Counted from the stretch's first letter, positions 1-23,164 are shown. The stretch: 64,000 nt of DNA from Mycolicibacterium litorale (GCF_010731695.1 NZ_AP022586.1:4092001-4156000); one strand, 5' to 3'. Numbers and translations are program-made. The notes: generated by a model not told the origin, from the letters alone.

Positions 1-1
1 C

Positions 2-160
2 GATGGGGCCGGCGACTCCGTGGTCCCGAGCGTCACGGTCACCCAGGAGGACCAGGTGCCGATGCGTGACGACCTGCTCGAGTTGCTCGACATCGAAGAG
101 CTCGAGAAGTACTTCACCGACGACGAACTCGCCAACCACCCGGCAAGGAGGAGCTCATGA
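2..160 (+). CDS. sdhA: Succinate dehydrogenase flavoprotein subunit, C-terminal end (partial)
   Basis: An open frame enters from the left edge and ends in a TGA at 158-160 that overlaps the start ATG of the next gene (ATGA). About 52 C-terminal residues are visible. They are acidic and end in an Asp/Glu-rich helix followed by a short Arg-rich tail. No catalytic motif lies in this fragment. Identity is inferred from position: in mycobacteria the flavoprotein gene directly precedes the iron-sulfur gene of the Sdh1-type succinate dehydrogenase (Rv0248c-Rv0247c order). The 4-nt overlap implies translational coupling of the two subunits. Confidence 0.7.
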   Translation, partial: DGAGDSVVPSVTVTQEDQVPMRDDLLELLDIEELEKYFTDDELANHPARRSS

Positions 161-909
161 GCTACCAGGCGAAGTTGCGGGTGTGGCGCGGTGACGAAGA
201 GGGCGGCGCCCTGCAGGACTACACCGTCGAGGTCAACGAGGGCGAGGTGGTGCTCGACATCATCCACCGCCTGCAGCAGACCCAGACCGGTGACCTGGCG
301 GTGCGGTGGAACTGCAAGGCGGGCAAGTGCGGATCCTGCTCGGCGGAGATCAACGGCCGCCCGCGCCTGCTGTGTATGACCCGGATGTCGACCTTCGGCG
401 AGGAGGAGACCGTCACCGTCACACCGCTGCGCACGTTCCCGGTCATCCGGGATCTGGTGACCGACGTGTCGTTCAACTACGAGAAGGCCAGGGAGATCCC
501 GGCATTCACGCCGCCGAAGGACCTCCAGCCCGGCGAGTACCGGATGGCGCAGGAGGATGTGAACCGGTCACAGGAGTTCCGCAAGTGCATCGAGTGCTTC
601 CTGTGCCAGAACGTCTGCCACGTCGTGCGTGACCACGAGGAGAACAAGAAGGCGTTCGCCGGTCCGCGCTACCTGATGCGGATGGCCGAACTGGACATGC
701 ATCCGCTCGACGTGCACGAGCGCCGCGCCGAGGATGCCCAGGAGGTTCACGGGCTCGGCTACTGCAACATCACCAAGTGCTGCACCGAGGTCTGCCCCGA
801 ACACATCAAGATCACTGACAATGCGCTGATCCCGATGAAGGAGCGCGCGGCGGACCGCAAGTACGACCCGGTGGTGTGGCTCGGTAACAAGCTCTTCCGG
901 AGGCGATGA
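157..909 (+). CDS. sdhB: Succinate dehydrogenase/fumarate reductase iron-sulfur subunit (Sdh1 type)
   Basis: This 250-aa protein is the electron-transfer subunit that carries electrons from the flavoprotein to the membrane quinone site. The N-terminal ferredoxin-like domain has four Cys at 53, 58, 61 and 73 in the 2Fe-2S pattern (CKAGKCGSC followed by RLLC). The helical C-terminal domain has clusters at 144-154 (CIECFLCQNVC) and 203-213 (CNITKCCTEVC), which fit the further iron-sulfur centres. Length matches the mycobacterial Rv0247c family (about 248 aa). An AAGGAGGAG ribosome site lies inside the end of the upstream gene, and the ATG overlaps that gene's stop. A succinate dehydrogenase role fits better than fumarate reductase for an aerobic mycobacterium, but sequence alone cannot separate them. 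Confidence 0.92.
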   Translation: MSYQAKLRVWRGDEEGGALQDYTVEVNEGEVVLDIIHRLQQTQTGDLAVRWNCKAGKCGSCSAEINGRPRLLCMTRMSTFGEEETVTVTPLRTFPVIRDLVTDVSFNYEKAREIPAFTPPKDLQPGEYRMAQEDVNRSQEFRKCIECFLCQNVCHVVRDHEENKKAFAGPRYLMRMAELDMHPLDVHERRAEDAQEVHGLGYCNITKCCTEVCPEHIKITDNALIPMKERAADRKYDPVVWLGNKLFRRR

Positions 910-958
910 GCCGGGTAACCTCGGTCACAGCGGCCAATCAACGACGAAAGGCAGCCTG

Positions 959-1120
959 ATGACCCTCAGTCACACGCACAGCCTCAACGACATCCGCACG
1001 GCGATTCGGCAACTGTCCATGCGCGCCGACCTGGCCCGCAAGGAGGGCAGACCCGCCGACGCCGCCGAGATCGAGCGGCGTATCCAGAACTACCGCGACG
1101 AGCTCGCGGCGCGACCGTAG
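959..1120 (+). CDS. Small 53-aa protein at the distal end of the sdh operon
   Basis: A short frame starts at ATG 959 with a GAAAGG ribosome site about 7 nt upstream and stops at TAG 1118-1120. It lies 49 nt after the iron-sulfur gene on the same strand. The product is hydrophilic, rich in Arg, Ala and Glu, predicted largely helical and without a membrane segment. The second half (from KEGRPADAAEIERR) looks amphipathic. I do not recognise a family. Position suggests cotranscription with the succinate dehydrogenase genes, so an accessory or assembly factor is possible, but that is inference. It ends 10 nt before the convergent flavin reductase gene. Confidence 0.6.
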   Translation: MTLSHTHSLNDIRTAIRQLSMRADLARKEGRPADAAEIERRIQNYRDELAARP

Positions 1121-1130
1121 TCTCGGTGGG

Positions 1131-3517
<2,387 letters not shown>

Positions 3518-3579
3518 ACCTTCGTCACCCACTCCTCGCCATATTCGGCCGCACCGTTGCCGAACCTTACCCCGATGAT

Positions 3580-5313
3580 TCACGCGTCCAGCCGAACGAA
3601 CTGGTCCTGCCGGTACTGCTCGACACATGCGGCGCGGCGGATCTTTCCACTCGTCGTCGTGGGGATCGACCCCGCGGGCACCAGCACGAGGTCCTCGACG
3701 CTGAGGCCGTGCGCATTGGACACCGCGGCGGTGACGTCGGTTCGCACAGCACTCAGCCAGCGCACCGCGTCGTCGCCGAGGGCGGGCGGTTTCTTGAGTT
3801 CGATGACGGTGACGAGCTTCTCAGTGCTGTTCACCGCGACCGAGATCGCCGCGACCCGCCCGCGGGTGACCTCCTGGACCGTCGCCTCGATGTCCTCGGG
3901 ATAGTGATTGCGGCCCCGGATGATGAGCAGGTCCTTGATGCGGCCGACGATGAACAGGTCGCCGTCGTGGACGAAGCCGAGGTCGCCGGTCCGCAGCCAA
4001 GGGCCCGCTGGGGTACCCGGCGACGGGTCGACAAGCGTTGCGCCGAAGCAGTTCTGCTGCTCCGGCGGTCTGCGCCAATAGCCCTCGGCGACGTTCTCGC
4101 CGTGCACCCAGATCTCGCCGACCACGTCCTGCGCGCTTTCCCGGTTCGTATCGACGTCGACGACTCGCACCACGGGTGACTGCGGCATCGTGTACTGCAC
4201 GAGGGCCGAGCCCGCTCGGGCCGCGCACCGCTCAGCGCGGCCCGCCGACAATGCGTCGACATCGAAACGAGGAGACTCCGACGCTTCACTCCAGGTTCCG
4301 GCCGCGACGAAGACGGTCGCCTCGGCCAGACCGTACGACGGACGCAGCATGCGGTCTTGGAAGCCGAAATGAGCGAACCGATCGGCGAACCGCGCCAACG
4401 TCGCCGGCTCCACTCGTTCGGCGCCGTTGATGATGCCGTGCACCCCACCGAGGTCGAGCCCGTCCAGATCGTCGTCGGTGGTCTTGCGGGCGGCCAGGTC
4501 GAAAGCGAAGTTCGGCGCCGCCGAGAATGCACGAGGATTCTGGGCCAGCGCCCGTATCCATCTGGCCGGCTTTTCCAAGAAGGCGGTTGGACTCGTGAGG
4601 ACAGCGGGATAGCCGCTCAGGATCGGTGCGCAGACGCCCAGAACCAGACCCATGTCGTGGTAGAAGGGCAACCACGACACGAACGTTGCATCGGTGGACA
4701 TACCCGCGAAGAAGGTCCGCATGAGCTGCTCGAAGTTCACCGTGAGGTTGCGGTGCGAGATCGTGACCCCGGCCGGCTGCCGGGTCGATCCCGAGCTGTA
4801 CTGCAGGTAGGCAACTTTCGGCAGCTCGGCCGGCTCGAGGCTCGTCGCGCCCTCGGCATCGAGATCCACCGCGTCGACCTCGACAGCCGTCGGCGCGGTG
4901 TCCAGACCCGACCGGGCGATGACGTCTGCGACATCGGCCGCGACCGCTGACGTCGTGAGGACCACCGAGGGCTCGGTATCGACCAGGACCGCGCCCACCC
5001 GGTCATGACCGGAACCAGGATGGGGCAGCGGCAGCGGTACGGCGACCAGTCCCGCCTGCATGGCCGCCAGGAACGCCAGGATGTACTCGAGGCCCTGCGG
5101 GGCCAGGATCACCGCCCGGTCGCCGACCGATCCGTGGCGCCGGATCTCGCGCGCCACGTTGACCGTTCGCCGGGCCAGTTGTGACCAGGTGAGGCTCTCG
5201 ACGATGCCCGCGGGGTCGCGGGTGTAGTCGGTGAACGTGAACGCGACGTCGTCCGGACGCAGGCTGGCGCGTCCGTGCAGCATCGACAGGATGGAGGACT
5301 GGGGTGGCGTCAT
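3580..5313 (-). CDS. fadD23: Long-chain fatty acid AMP ligase (FAAL), FadD23
   Basis: This 577-aa adenylate-forming enzyme should activate a fatty acid as acyl-AMP and hand it to the starter site of the neighbouring PKS. The P-loop ([11 protein letters not shown]) lies near residues 172-182. The family motifs SYGLAEAT and RTGDLGF and a C-terminal Lys in the TTTSGKIRR stretch are visible. The overall length and the FAAL-type sequence suit acyl-AMP rather than acyl-CoA formation, as for FadD23 of the sulfolipid and TPP loci. The start ATG at 5313 overlaps the mmpL10 stop (ATGA), so the two are translationally coupled. Upstream genes papA3 and mmpL10 and downstream pE complete the operon. Confidence 0.9.
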   Translation of the reverse strand: MTPPQSSILSMLHGRASLRPDDVAFTFTDYTRDPAGIVESLTWSQLARRTVNVAREIRRHGSVGDRAVILAPQGLEYILAFLAAMQAGLVAVPLPLPHPGSGHDRVGAVLVDTEPSVVLTTSAVAADVADVIARSGLDTAPTAVEVDAVDLDAEGATSLEPAELPKVAYLQYSSGSTRQPAGVTISHRNLTVNFEQLMRTFFAGMSTDATFVSWLPFYHDMGLVLGVCAPILSGYPAVLTSPTAFLEKPARWIRALAQNPRAFSAAPNFAFDLAARKTTDDDLDGLDLGGVHGIINGAERVEPATLARFADRFAHFGFQDRMLRPSYGLAEATVFVAAGTWSEASESPRFDVDALSAGRAERCAARAGSALVQYTMPQSPVVRVVDVDTNRESAQDVVGEIWVHGENVAEGYWRRPPEQQNCFGATLVDPSPGTPAGPWLRTGDLGFVHDGDLFIVGRIKDLLIIRGRNHYPEDIEATVQEVTRGRVAAISVAVNSTEKLVTVIELKKPPALGDDAVRWLSAVRTDVTAAVSNAHGLSVEDLVLVPAGSIPTTTSGKIRRAACVEQYRQDQFVRLDA

Positions 5314-8300
5314 CCCTGCTCCTGACCGCTTCGATTCGTGATCTCAGACGTCTGACCGACCCCGACCGGTGTCCGCGGCTGCGGGCGCCGCGGCCCCACC
5401 CGCGACGGCCACCAGTTCGCCCGCCCGACCAGTGCGGCGATGGCGGGCACCGTGATGGTGCGAACCACGAAGGTGTCCAGCAGGATTCCCACCCCGATCA
5501 CGAAGCCGCCCTGGACCACCAGCCCGATACTCGAGAACAGCAGCCCGGCCATCGACGCGGCGAAGATCAGACCCGCTGCCGTGATCACGCCGCCCGTCGA
5601 TCCCAGGGTGCGGATGACGCCGTACCGCACACTGTGCGGGGATTCGTCCCGCAACCGCGAGACGAACAGCATGTTGTAGTCGGCTCCCACCGCGACCAAC
5701 ACGACGAACGCCAGCGGCGGCACACTCCAGTGCAGTTCCTGTCCGAGGATCACCTGGAAGGTCAACACGCCCAGACCGATCGCCGCGAAGTACGAGACCA
5801 CCACCGAACCCACGAGGTAGAGGGGTGCGATGACCGCGCGCAGCAACACCATCAGGGTCAACAGCACGACGAGCAGGGTGGCGGCGATGATGAACCGGAT
5901 GTCCTGCTGGTAGTAGTCGCGCGTGTCCCGAAGGGCGACAGGGAAACCGCCCATCGAGATGGTGGCGTCGGCGAGCGTGGTGTTCGGTTGGGCACCGCGC
6001 GCGATGTCGGTGATCTCGTCGACCTGATCCATCGCCTCGGGGCTGAACGGGTTGAGCTTGGTCTGCACGAGGTACCGCACCGAGCGGCCGTCCGGCGAGA
6101 TGTAGGCCGCGGCAGCCTTCTGGAAGTCGGGCAGGTTCAGCACCTCGGCGGGGATGTTGAATCCCGCCTGTGCCGGGTCGGAGGCGTTGTCCCGCATCGT
6201 CAGCAGGAACGTCGACGCCTCGTTGAGGCCCGCGGCGATCACCTTGACCTGCTCGACCAGTTCGTCCACGCCGCCTGCGACCTCCCGGCTTCCGCTCGCC
6301 AGGCGGTTGGCGCCCTGCTGCAGCTGGGTCAGCCCCGCCTGCGGGCCGCCGGGGCGGTCCAGTCCCATGGCGTTGACCGCTTTGGCGACGTTGGCCATGG
6401 CGGCGTTGAGTTTCTTGACCGCCGTGTTGAGGGTCTGCCTGTCCTCGACACCCTGGAGCTCCTGGGCGAGTCCGTTGATCTCGTCGAGGCTGCCGTCCTG
6501 GCGCGCGGCGACGAGCCGTTCGAACTGCATGCGGGTGTCTCGGCAGGAGGGATTCGCATCGCAGACCGCGTTGCCCTGCAGCGCGGTCAGGACGGGTCCG
6601 ATCCAGGCGAACAGGTCCTTGACCGCACGGAAGTTCACGCCCATGGCGTTGCCGAGCGCGTTGACGCTGGCGACCAGTTTGGCCGCGATCTCGACGTCGC
6701 GCACCAGCGCGTCGCCGCCGTATTCGGCCCTCACCGAGGAGAAGGTGTTGACGAGGTCCTGGATGCTGGGGGCGATCGTGTTGATCTGGCCGCGCACGTC
6801 GGCGAGGCTGTCGGCCAACGTGGTGGCCCCGTCCGTCAAGCGGTTCAGGTCGCCGGTGCGCTGACCGATCTGGGTGGAACCGTCCGCCAGCCGGTCACCG
6901 ACGATGCCCGCCTGGAACGTGGCCCTGAACTCCTGCGGCACCTCGCCGAGGGGTCGGGTGATGCCGCTGACCAGACCCACGTCCGGGCGTTGCGCGACGC
7001 GCGACGCCAGCTGTTCGAGGTCCGCGAGCGCACGGGGCGTGCGCAGGTCGCGCGGCGACTGGATGAGGATGTACTCGGGGATGGACTGGCTGATCGGGAA
7101 GTGGCGTTCCAGCGCGGCGTAGCCGATCGAACTCGACGCCGAGGCCGGGACGACCTTGCGGTCGTCGTAGTTGTATCGGGCGACGACGCCGAGCCCGGCC
7201 AGTAACGCCAGGACGAGCAGACTGCTCACCAGATGCGCGACCGGCCGGCGGACGATGCGGATGCCGGAGCGTCGCCAGAAGCGGGCGGTCAGTTCGCGCC
7301 GTGGCTTCACCCAGCCACGCGGCCCGGCGAGTACGAGAACCGCCGGCAGCAGTGTCACTCCGGCGAGGAAGGCGACACCGATCCCGATCGCCGAGGACAC
7401 GCCGACGGTCTTGAACACGCCCATCTTGGCGAAGCTCAGCAGGAGGAAGGTGAACCCCACCGTCATGGCGGATGCGGTGATCACTTTCCCGATCGAGATC
7501 ATGGCCGCCTTGACGGCCTGATCGTCGTCGTGACCGGACCGCAGATAGTCGTGGTAGCGGCTGATGAGGAAGACCGCGTAATCCGTTCCGGCGCCGGCCA
7601 TGATCGCGCTCAAGAAGATGATCGACTGGTTCGAGACACCCGAGCCGGTCAGGTGCGAGTAGCCGGCGGCCGCCGCCTGCGCGATCACCAGCGACGACCC
7701 GATCGTCATCAACGGCAGCAGCATCGTCACCACGCTGCGGTACACCACCAGCAGCACGGCCAGGACCAGGACCGCGATCGCGATCTCGATGGGCAGCCGA
7801 TCCTGTTCGCCGGCCACCGTGAGGTCCGCGACGGTGGCCGCAGGACCGGTCAGGTACACCGTCAACCCGCCATCGGCCCGGCTGTCGGGAACGGTCCGTT
7901 CGACGAGCTCGGCCACCCGGTTGAAGGAGTCGAAGGCCCGCGGTGTGCCCAACTCGCCCTCGAGGCTGACCGGCAGCACCCAGGTCGTCTTGTCCTCGCT
8001 CGTCAGGAACGACCGCAGTTGTGGCGTGCTGACGAAGTCCTGCACCGACACGACGTCGGTGACGCCGTCACGAAGCGCGTCCACGAGCTTGCGGTAGGCG
8101 GCCTCGTCAGCCGGTGTCAGCCCGTTCTCGTTGATCAACGCCACCAGCAGCAGGTCGTCGTTGCCCGACTCCTGGAAGGCCTCCGCCATCTTCTCGGCGG
8201 TGACACTCGACGGTGCGTCGGCGGGCAGGACGACCAGCGGATGCCGTTGGGACATCTCGCCGAGGGACGGGAAGGTCAGCGGCAGCGCGATGGCCATGGC

Positions 8301-8360
8301 GACCCAGACGCCGATGACCGCCCACGGCCATCGCACCACGAAATCGGCTAGCCGCCGCAT
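5310..8360 (-). CDS. mmpL10: MmpL10-type RND lipid transporter
   Basis: This 1016-aa inner-membrane transporter is of the MMPL/RND class. It has one membrane helix near residues 13-32, a periplasmic domain, a block of five helices at about 185-365, a second long periplasmic domain rich in helical heptads, and a final helix block at about 755-975. The motif GTDYAVFLISRY and its counterpart GADYNMLFVSRL near the C-terminal block carry the Asp-Tyr pairs expected for proton relay. In the TPP pathway MmpL10 exports diacyltrehalose, the precursor that the secreted PE enzyme then completes. It follows papA3 by 54 bp and its TGA overlaps the fadD23 start. Assignment as MmpL10 rather than another MmpL rests on the neighbours. 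Confidence 0.9.
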   Translation of the reverse strand: MRRLADFVVRWPWAVIGVWVAMAIALPLTFPSLGEMSQRHPLVVLPADAPSSVTAEKMAEAFQESGNDDLLLVALINENGLTPADEAAYRKLVDALRDGVTDVVSVQDFVSTPQLRSFLTSEDKTTWVLPVSLEGELGTPRAFDSFNRVAELVERTVPDSRADGGLTVYLTGPAATVADLTVAGEQDRLPIEIAIAVLVLAVLLVVYRSVVTMLLPLMTIGSSLVIAQAAAAGYSHLTGSGVSNQSIIFLSAIMAGAGTDYAVFLISRYHDYLRSGHDDDQAVKAAMISIGKVITASAMTVGFTFLLLSFAKMGVFKTVGVSSAIGIGVAFLAGVTLLPAVLVLAGPRGWVKPRRELTARFWRRSGIRIVRRPVAHLVSSLLVLALLAGLGVVARYNYDDRKVVPASASSSIGYAALERHFPISQSIPEYILIQSPRDLRTPRALADLEQLASRVAQRPDVGLVSGITRPLGEVPQEFRATFQAGIVGDRLADGSTQIGQRTGDLNRLTDGATTLADSLADVRGQINTIAPSIQDLVNTFSSVRAEYGGDALVRDVEIAAKLVASVNALGNAMGVNFRAVKDLFAWIGPVLTALQGNAVCDANPSCRDTRMQFERLVAARQDGSLDEINGLAQELQGVEDRQTLNTAVKKLNAAMANVAKAVNAMGLDRPGGPQAGLTQLQQGANRLASGSREVAGGVDELVEQVKVIAAGLNEASTFLLTMRDNASDPAQAGFNIPAEVLNLPDFQKAAAAYISPDGRSVRYLVQTKLNPFSPEAMDQVDEITDIARGAQPNTTLADATISMGGFPVALRDTRDYYQQDIRFIIAATLLVVLLTLMVLLRAVIAPLYLVGSVVVSYFAAIGLGVLTFQVILGQELHWSVPPLAFVVLVAVGADYNMLFVSRLRDESPHSVRYGVIRTLGSTGGVITAAGLIFAASMAGLLFSSIGLVVQGGFVIGVGILLDTFVVRTITVPAIAALVGRANWWPSRVGPRRPQPRTPVGVGQTSEITNRSGQEQG

Positions 8361-8414
8361 GTCGCCCCCACGGTGCGCATCGCGGACGAGCTCGAGCCTG
8401 CAGAATGCCTCACG

Positions 8415-9836
8415 CTATGCGACGCGCCCCCAGTGGCCGCTGTCGGCGACCATCACGGACGCCGACTTCATCGCCTCGAGGTAGCGGGCGACGGACTTCC
8501 TGGCGACTGCGTTGTCGGGATGCATGATCGCCATCGCCGTGCCCTCGCCGTATCGGAAGATGTAGATGGTGAGCTGATAGGAGAAGCGGCCATCCGGATA
8601 GATCCCGATGTTGTTCGCGAGTCCCATATCCGCGGCGGCGAGCACCGCGTTCAGCGGCGCGGCTCCGCCGTGGAAGAAATTCGACACGGGGAAGTTGGGC
8701 TGCGGCCAGTTCAGCGACGGCGCCAACTCCAGGACCCGGTAATAGGGCACTTTGGCCATGTTCAGATTCGAGTCGAACGACGACTGTGCCGCCCAGGCCG
8801 CATCGGCGAATGACGCTGCGCCGATCGGCACGGTGATCGGGATCAGGCCGGTGAACCAGCCCTGGGTCATGAAATTGTCGGTGGCGCTGCGCGAATCCCG
8901 CGGGGTGAGCCCGTAATAGGTGAGCGCACCGGTCAGTTCGTGCTCGACCTGCGCGAGGCAGGCGAACAGACCGCCGACGAAGCGTGCGCCTGCGGCCGTG
9001 CACGCCGATTCGAAGCGTTCGGTCTGCGCCGGGTCCATCAGGATCTCGGAAGTCATGTCACTGCTGGTCGACTCGCGCGGATTGCCCAGCGGCAGCGGGA
9101 ATTCAGGGAAACCGCCATTGTTGTTCTCCGCGAATTCAACCCATGCTCGCACTTCGGGCGAGTCCGCGGTCAACTCGGATGTGCGTTCCCGCTCCCGGAT
9201 GCAGAAGTCGTCGAAACTGCCGGCGTCGGGAAGCGTGAGACCCGCACCGCCACCGCTGAACGCCGCGTACATCCCGTTGGCTTCCAACATCGTCGTACCG
9301 ATCAATGTCGCGTCCCCGTGGACGTGGTCCATCGCGGCGAAGAAGGTGAAGTAATCCTCGTTCTGGATGACGCCGAACGTGAAGCAGGCCCACTCCAGGG
9401 GAGTCGGTATCGCCACCACGTGCGCCTGGATCTCGTCGATCGTCATGTCGCCGTGGTCGATCGGCACGAATTCGATGTCAGCCGGATCTTCGATCGCGTG
9501 CCGGATGAAATCGCCCTCGTCGGTGCGTTCGAACCAGCTGCGGAAGGTGTCGTGTCGGCGCAGATAGGAGTTCACGGCGTGGTCCATGGCCGAAACATCG
9601 CATCTGCCAGGCACTTCACAACTGGCGATGATCTGCCGTGAGAAGTTCAGACCGGCGGCTTCGCGTTCGCTGTAGTTGCGCAGATGCTGGCCCTGCATAT
9701 AGCTGACCGGCACCGAACTCACCGGCGCCTGCCGTGCCTTCTCGACCGCCTCGGCCGTCGGGTGCCAGGAGGTGACGGAGCCGGGCTTGAGCGCCCATTC
9801 ACCAAGTGGGCCGACCGTGATCTTGCCGATGCGCAA
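8415..9836 (-). CDS. papA3: Polyketide-associated acyltransferase PapA3
   Basis: This 473-aa condensation-like acyltransferase should transfer acyl chains onto trehalose to give diacyltrehalose. The catalytic HxxxD motif reads HVHGD at 171-175. Long stretches, such as SVPVSYMQGQH, LRRHDTFRSWF and QGWFTGLIPITVPI, resemble what I recall of M. tuberculosis PapA3, and the length agrees (472 aa). The C-terminal DFGWG motif of some relatives is not obvious. Translation appears to begin at TTG 9836, preceded by GGAAGGA at about 6 nt spacing; no in-frame ATG gives a better N-terminus. It is the first gene of the minus-strand TPP operon and diverges from the PKS gene across 224 bp. Confidence 0.92.
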   Translation of the reverse strand: MRIGKITVGPLGEWALKPGSVTSWHPTAEAVEKARQAPVSSVPVSYMQGQHLRNYSEREAAGLNFSRQIIASCEVPGRCDVSAMDHAVNSYLRRHDTFRSWFERTDEGDFIRHAIEDPADIEFVPIDHGDMTIDEIQAHVVAIPTPLEWACFTFGVIQNEDYFTFFAAMDHVHGDATLIGTTMLEANGMYAAFSGGGAGLTLPDAGSFDDFCIRERERTSELTADSPEVRAWVEFAENNNGGFPEFPLPLGNPRESTSSDMTSEILMDPAQTERFESACTAAGARFVGGLFACLAQVEHELTGALTYYGLTPRDSRSATDNFMTQGWFTGLIPITVPIGAASFADAAWAAQSSFDSNLNMAKVPYYRVLELAPSLNWPQPNFPVSNFFHGGAAPLNAVLAAADMGLANNIGIYPDGRFSYQLTIYIFRYGEGTAMAIMHPDNAVARKSVARYLEAMKSASVMVADSGHWGRVA

Positions 9837-10060
9837 ACGTCGTCCTTCCGCCTCGCCGCAGTTTTCGATCAGGCAGCCGTTGCCGGATCAACATACCCTC
9901 GTCCCGACGCAGTCGCCGAGCGTGACCGAGCCGCGTGCAGCAGAATCCCGTATGCCGCACGAGCACAATGCCATAGTGTGCGTCGAGGAATTGTATTTTC
10001 GGGCGCAACTAGTGTCCCGCGGGGTCATCTGACCGACAACGCAGGAGGACGACAACGGCT
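9837..10060. promoter_or_regulatory. Divergent promoter region of papA3 operon and pks
   Basis: This 224-bp non-coding stretch separates two divergent TPP transcription units. On the plus strand TATTTT at 9994-9999 or TAGTGT at 10010-10015 could be the -10 element of pks. An AGGAGG ribosome site lies at 10043-10048, an unusually long 12 nt before the ATG. On the minus strand TATGTT at 9895-9890 is a possible -10 for papA3. No convincing -35 or palindrome is visible, so the exact promoters are uncertain. Confidence 0.4.
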
Positions 10061-21052
<10,992 letters not shown>

Positions 21053-21183
21053 CCACGCGCGGGCGTGTGCTGACGGTCGTGCGGGCCGGCCGGGAGGCGT
21101 TCGCGGTCCGGCGTGATGGATTTCACATCACGTCGAAACCGCCGGTCAGACACGTGTCAACTGGTGATTCGGGTGCGTCGACC

Positions 21184-21195
21184 AACCAGGTGGTT
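21184..21195. repeat. 12-bp inverted repeat upstream of fadE5
   Basis: AACCAGGTGGTT has arms AACCA/TGGTT around a GG centre and is followed by ACCC. The GGTTACCC it forms is a reversed, partial version of the GGGTAAC half-site in the two operators further downstream. It may be an auxiliary binding site; it could also be chance. Confidence 0.3.
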
Positions 21196-21225
21196 ACCCG
21201 ACCGGGAGGAATTGCTCGCGGGGTG

Positions 21226-21254
21226 TTTGAGTTGAAGTTACTGATGGGTATAGT
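21226..21254 (+). promoter_or_regulatory. Predicted fadE5 promoter
   Basis: TTTGAG (21226-21231) and TATAGT (21249-21254) are separated by 17 bp, a good fit to a vegetative sigma-factor promoter. The start of transcription would fall near 21261. That leaves a leader of roughly 68 nt with a GAGGAG ribosome site at 21318-21323 before the GTG start of fadE5. Operator-like repeats overlap the -10 and the start point. Confidence 0.55.
21238..21251. promoter_or_regulatory. Operator-like site 1 of fadE5 (TTACTGATGGGTAT)
   Basis: This 14-mer matches TTAC-N6-GTAA at all but the last base and overlaps the predicted -10 element. It is the first of two related sites whose starts are 26 bp apart. Confidence 0.5.
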
Positions 21255-21263
21255 CGGCCACAG

Positions 21264-21277
21264 TTACTGGTGGGTAA
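21264..21277. promoter_or_regulatory. Operator-like site 2 of fadE5 (TTACTGGTGGGTAA)
   Basis: This is a perfect TTAC-N6-GTAA inverted repeat; the arms extend to AGTTAC/GTAACT (21262-21279). It sits just downstream of the predicted transcription start. The same architecture occurs as TTACTCAGGAGTAA between fadA2 and fabG4, suggesting one fatty-acid-responsive regulator for both. Confidence 0.55.
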
Positions 21278-21328
21278 CTTGCACCGCAGTACCCAACCGC
21301 AGGTGGCATTTCTCATCGAGGAGGCAAC

Positions 21329-23164
21329 GTGAGCCACTACAAGAGCAACGTCCGTGACCAGGTCTTCAACCTGTTCGAGGTCCTCGGCGTCGACAAGGCG
21401 CTCGGACAGGGCGAGTACAGCGATCTGGACGCCGACACGGCCCGCGAGATGCTCGGCGAGATGGCTCGCCTGGCGGAGGGACCGATCGCCGCATCGTTCA
21501 CCGACGGTGACCGCAATCCGCCGGTCTTCGACCCCAAGACCCACTCGGTGACGCTGCCCGAGTCCTTCAAGAAATCGGTGCGCGCCACCATCGAAGGCGG
21601 CTGGGACAAGGTCGGCCTCGACGAGGAACTCGGCGGCGTGCCCGCACCGAAGGTTCTGCTGTGGGCGCTCAACGAGCACATCCTCGGCGCCAACCCCGCC
21701 GTGTGGATGTACGCCGGCGGCGCCGCCTTCGGCCAGATCTTCGCGCACAACGCCACCGAAGAGCAGAAGAAGTGGGCGGTCTTCGCCGCCGAGCGCGGCT
21801 GGGGCGCCACCATGGTGCTGACCGAGCCGGACGCCGGCTCCGACGTGGGCGCAGGCCGCACCAAGGCCGTCAAGCAGGACGACGGCTCCTGGCACATCGA
21901 CGGGGTGAAGCGCTTCATCACCTCCGCCGACTCCGACGATCTGTTCGAGAACATCTTCCACCTGGTGCTGGCCCGCCCCGAGGGCGCAGGCCCCGGCACC
22001 AAGGGTCTGTCGCTGTTCTTCGTGCCGAAGTACCTCTTCGACTTCGAGACCGGTGAACTCGGTGAGCGCAACGGCGTGTTCGTCACCAACGTCGAGCACA
22101 AAATGGGTCTGAAGGTCTCGGCCACCTGTGAGCTGACCTTCGGCCAGCACGGCGTACCCGCCAAGGGCTGGCTCGTCGGCGAGGTGCACAACGGCATCGC
22201 GCAGATGTTCGACGTCATCGAGCAGGCCCGGATGATGGTGGGCACCAAGGCGATTGCGACCCTGTCGACCGGTTACCTCAATGCGCTCGAGTACGCCAAG
22301 GAGCGCATCCAGGGCGCCGACATGACCCAGATGACGGACAAGACCGCGCCGCGCGTGTCGATCATGCACCACCCGGACGTCCGCCGGTCGCTGATGACCC
22401 AGAAGGCCTACGCCGAGGGTCTGCGCGCGCTGTACCTGTTCACCGCCACCTACCAGGACGTCGCGGTCGCACAGGCAGTGCACGGCGTCGACGGCGACCT
22501 CGCACTCAAGGTCAACGACCTGATGCTGCCGATCGTCAAGGGCGTCGGCTCCGAGCAGGCCTACGCCAAGCTGACCGAATCGCTGCAGACCTTCGGTGGT
22601 TCCGGCTTCCTGCAGGACTACCCGATCGAGCAGTACATCCGCGACGCGAAGATCGACTCGCTCTACGAGGGCACCACCGCCATCCAGGCGCAGGACTTCT
22701 TCTTCCGCAAGATCGTCCGCGACAAGGGTGTGGCGCTGGCGCACGTGGCCGGGCAGATCGAGGAGTTCGTCAAGTCCGAGACCGGCAACGGCCGGCTGAA
22801 GGCCGAGCGTGCCCTGCTGGCGACCGCCCTGACCGACGTGCAGGCGATGGCGGCCTCGCTGACCGGATACCTGATGTCCTCGCAGGAGGATCCGAAGAAC
22901 GTCTACAAGGTCGGCCTCGGCTCGGTGCGGTTCCTGATGAGCGTCGGCGATCTGGTCATCGGCTGGCTGCTGCAGAAGCAGGCCGCCGTGGCCATCGACG
23001 CTCTCGATGCCGGCGCGACCGGCGAGGAGAAGGCCTTCTACGAGGGCAAGCTCGCCGTGGCGTCGTTCTTCGCGAAGAACTTCCTGCCGTTGCTCACCAG
23101 CACCCGTCAGGTCGTCGAGAACCTCGACAACGAGATCATGGAGCTCGACGAAGCCGCGTTCTGA
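21329..23164 (+). CDS. fadE5: Acyl-CoA dehydrogenase FadE5
   Basis: This 611-aa flavoenzyme should catalyse the first, alpha-beta dehydrogenation step of fatty acyl-CoA oxidation in the cytoplasm. Length equals the mycobacterial FadE5 family (611 aa, Rv0244c). It has the long-form acyl-CoA dehydrogenase layout: N-terminal helical region, mid beta domain with the [13 protein letters not shown] segment, C-terminal helical domain with the catalytic-base loop [11 protein letters not shown] (Glu447), and an extra C-terminal helical extension. A GTG start at 21329 is preceded by GAGGAGG at 5 nt spacing. A regulated promoter with two operator-like repeats lies upstream and an intrinsic terminator downstream, so it appears monocistronic. 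Confidence 0.95.
   Translation: MSHYKSNVRDQVFNLFEVLGVDKALGQGEYSDLDADTAREMLGEMARLAEGPIAASFTDGDRNPPVFDPKTHSVTLPESFKKSVRATIEGGWDKVGLDEELGGVPAPKVLLWALNEHILGANPAVWMYAGGAAFGQIFAHNATEEQKKWAVFAAERGWGATMVLTEPDAGSDVGAGRTKAVKQDDGSWHIDGVKRFITSADSDDLFENIFHLVLARPEGAGPGTKGLSLFFVPKYLFDFETGELGERNGVFVTNVEHKMGLKVSATCELTFGQHGVPAKGWLVGEVHNGIAQMFDVIEQARMMVGTKAIATLSTGYLNALEYAKERIQGADMTQMTDKTAPRVSIMHHPDVRRSLMTQKAYAEGLRALYLFTATYQDVAVAQAVHGVDGDLALKVNDLMLPIVKGVGSEQAYAKLTESLQTFGGSGFLQDYPIEQYIRDAKIDSLYEGTTAIQAQDFFFRKIVRDKGVALAHVAGQIEEFVKSETGNGRLKAERALLATALTDVQAMAASLTGYLMSSQEDPKNVYKVGLGSVRFLMSVGDLVIGWLLQKQAAVAIDALDAGATGEEKAFYEGKLAVASFFAKNFLPLLTSTRQVVENLDNEIMELDEAAF

Noticed and set aside
5304..7205. A 633-codon frame antisense to mmpL10
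   Set aside because: It is a shadow of the MmpL gene, dominated by Arg, His and Gly.
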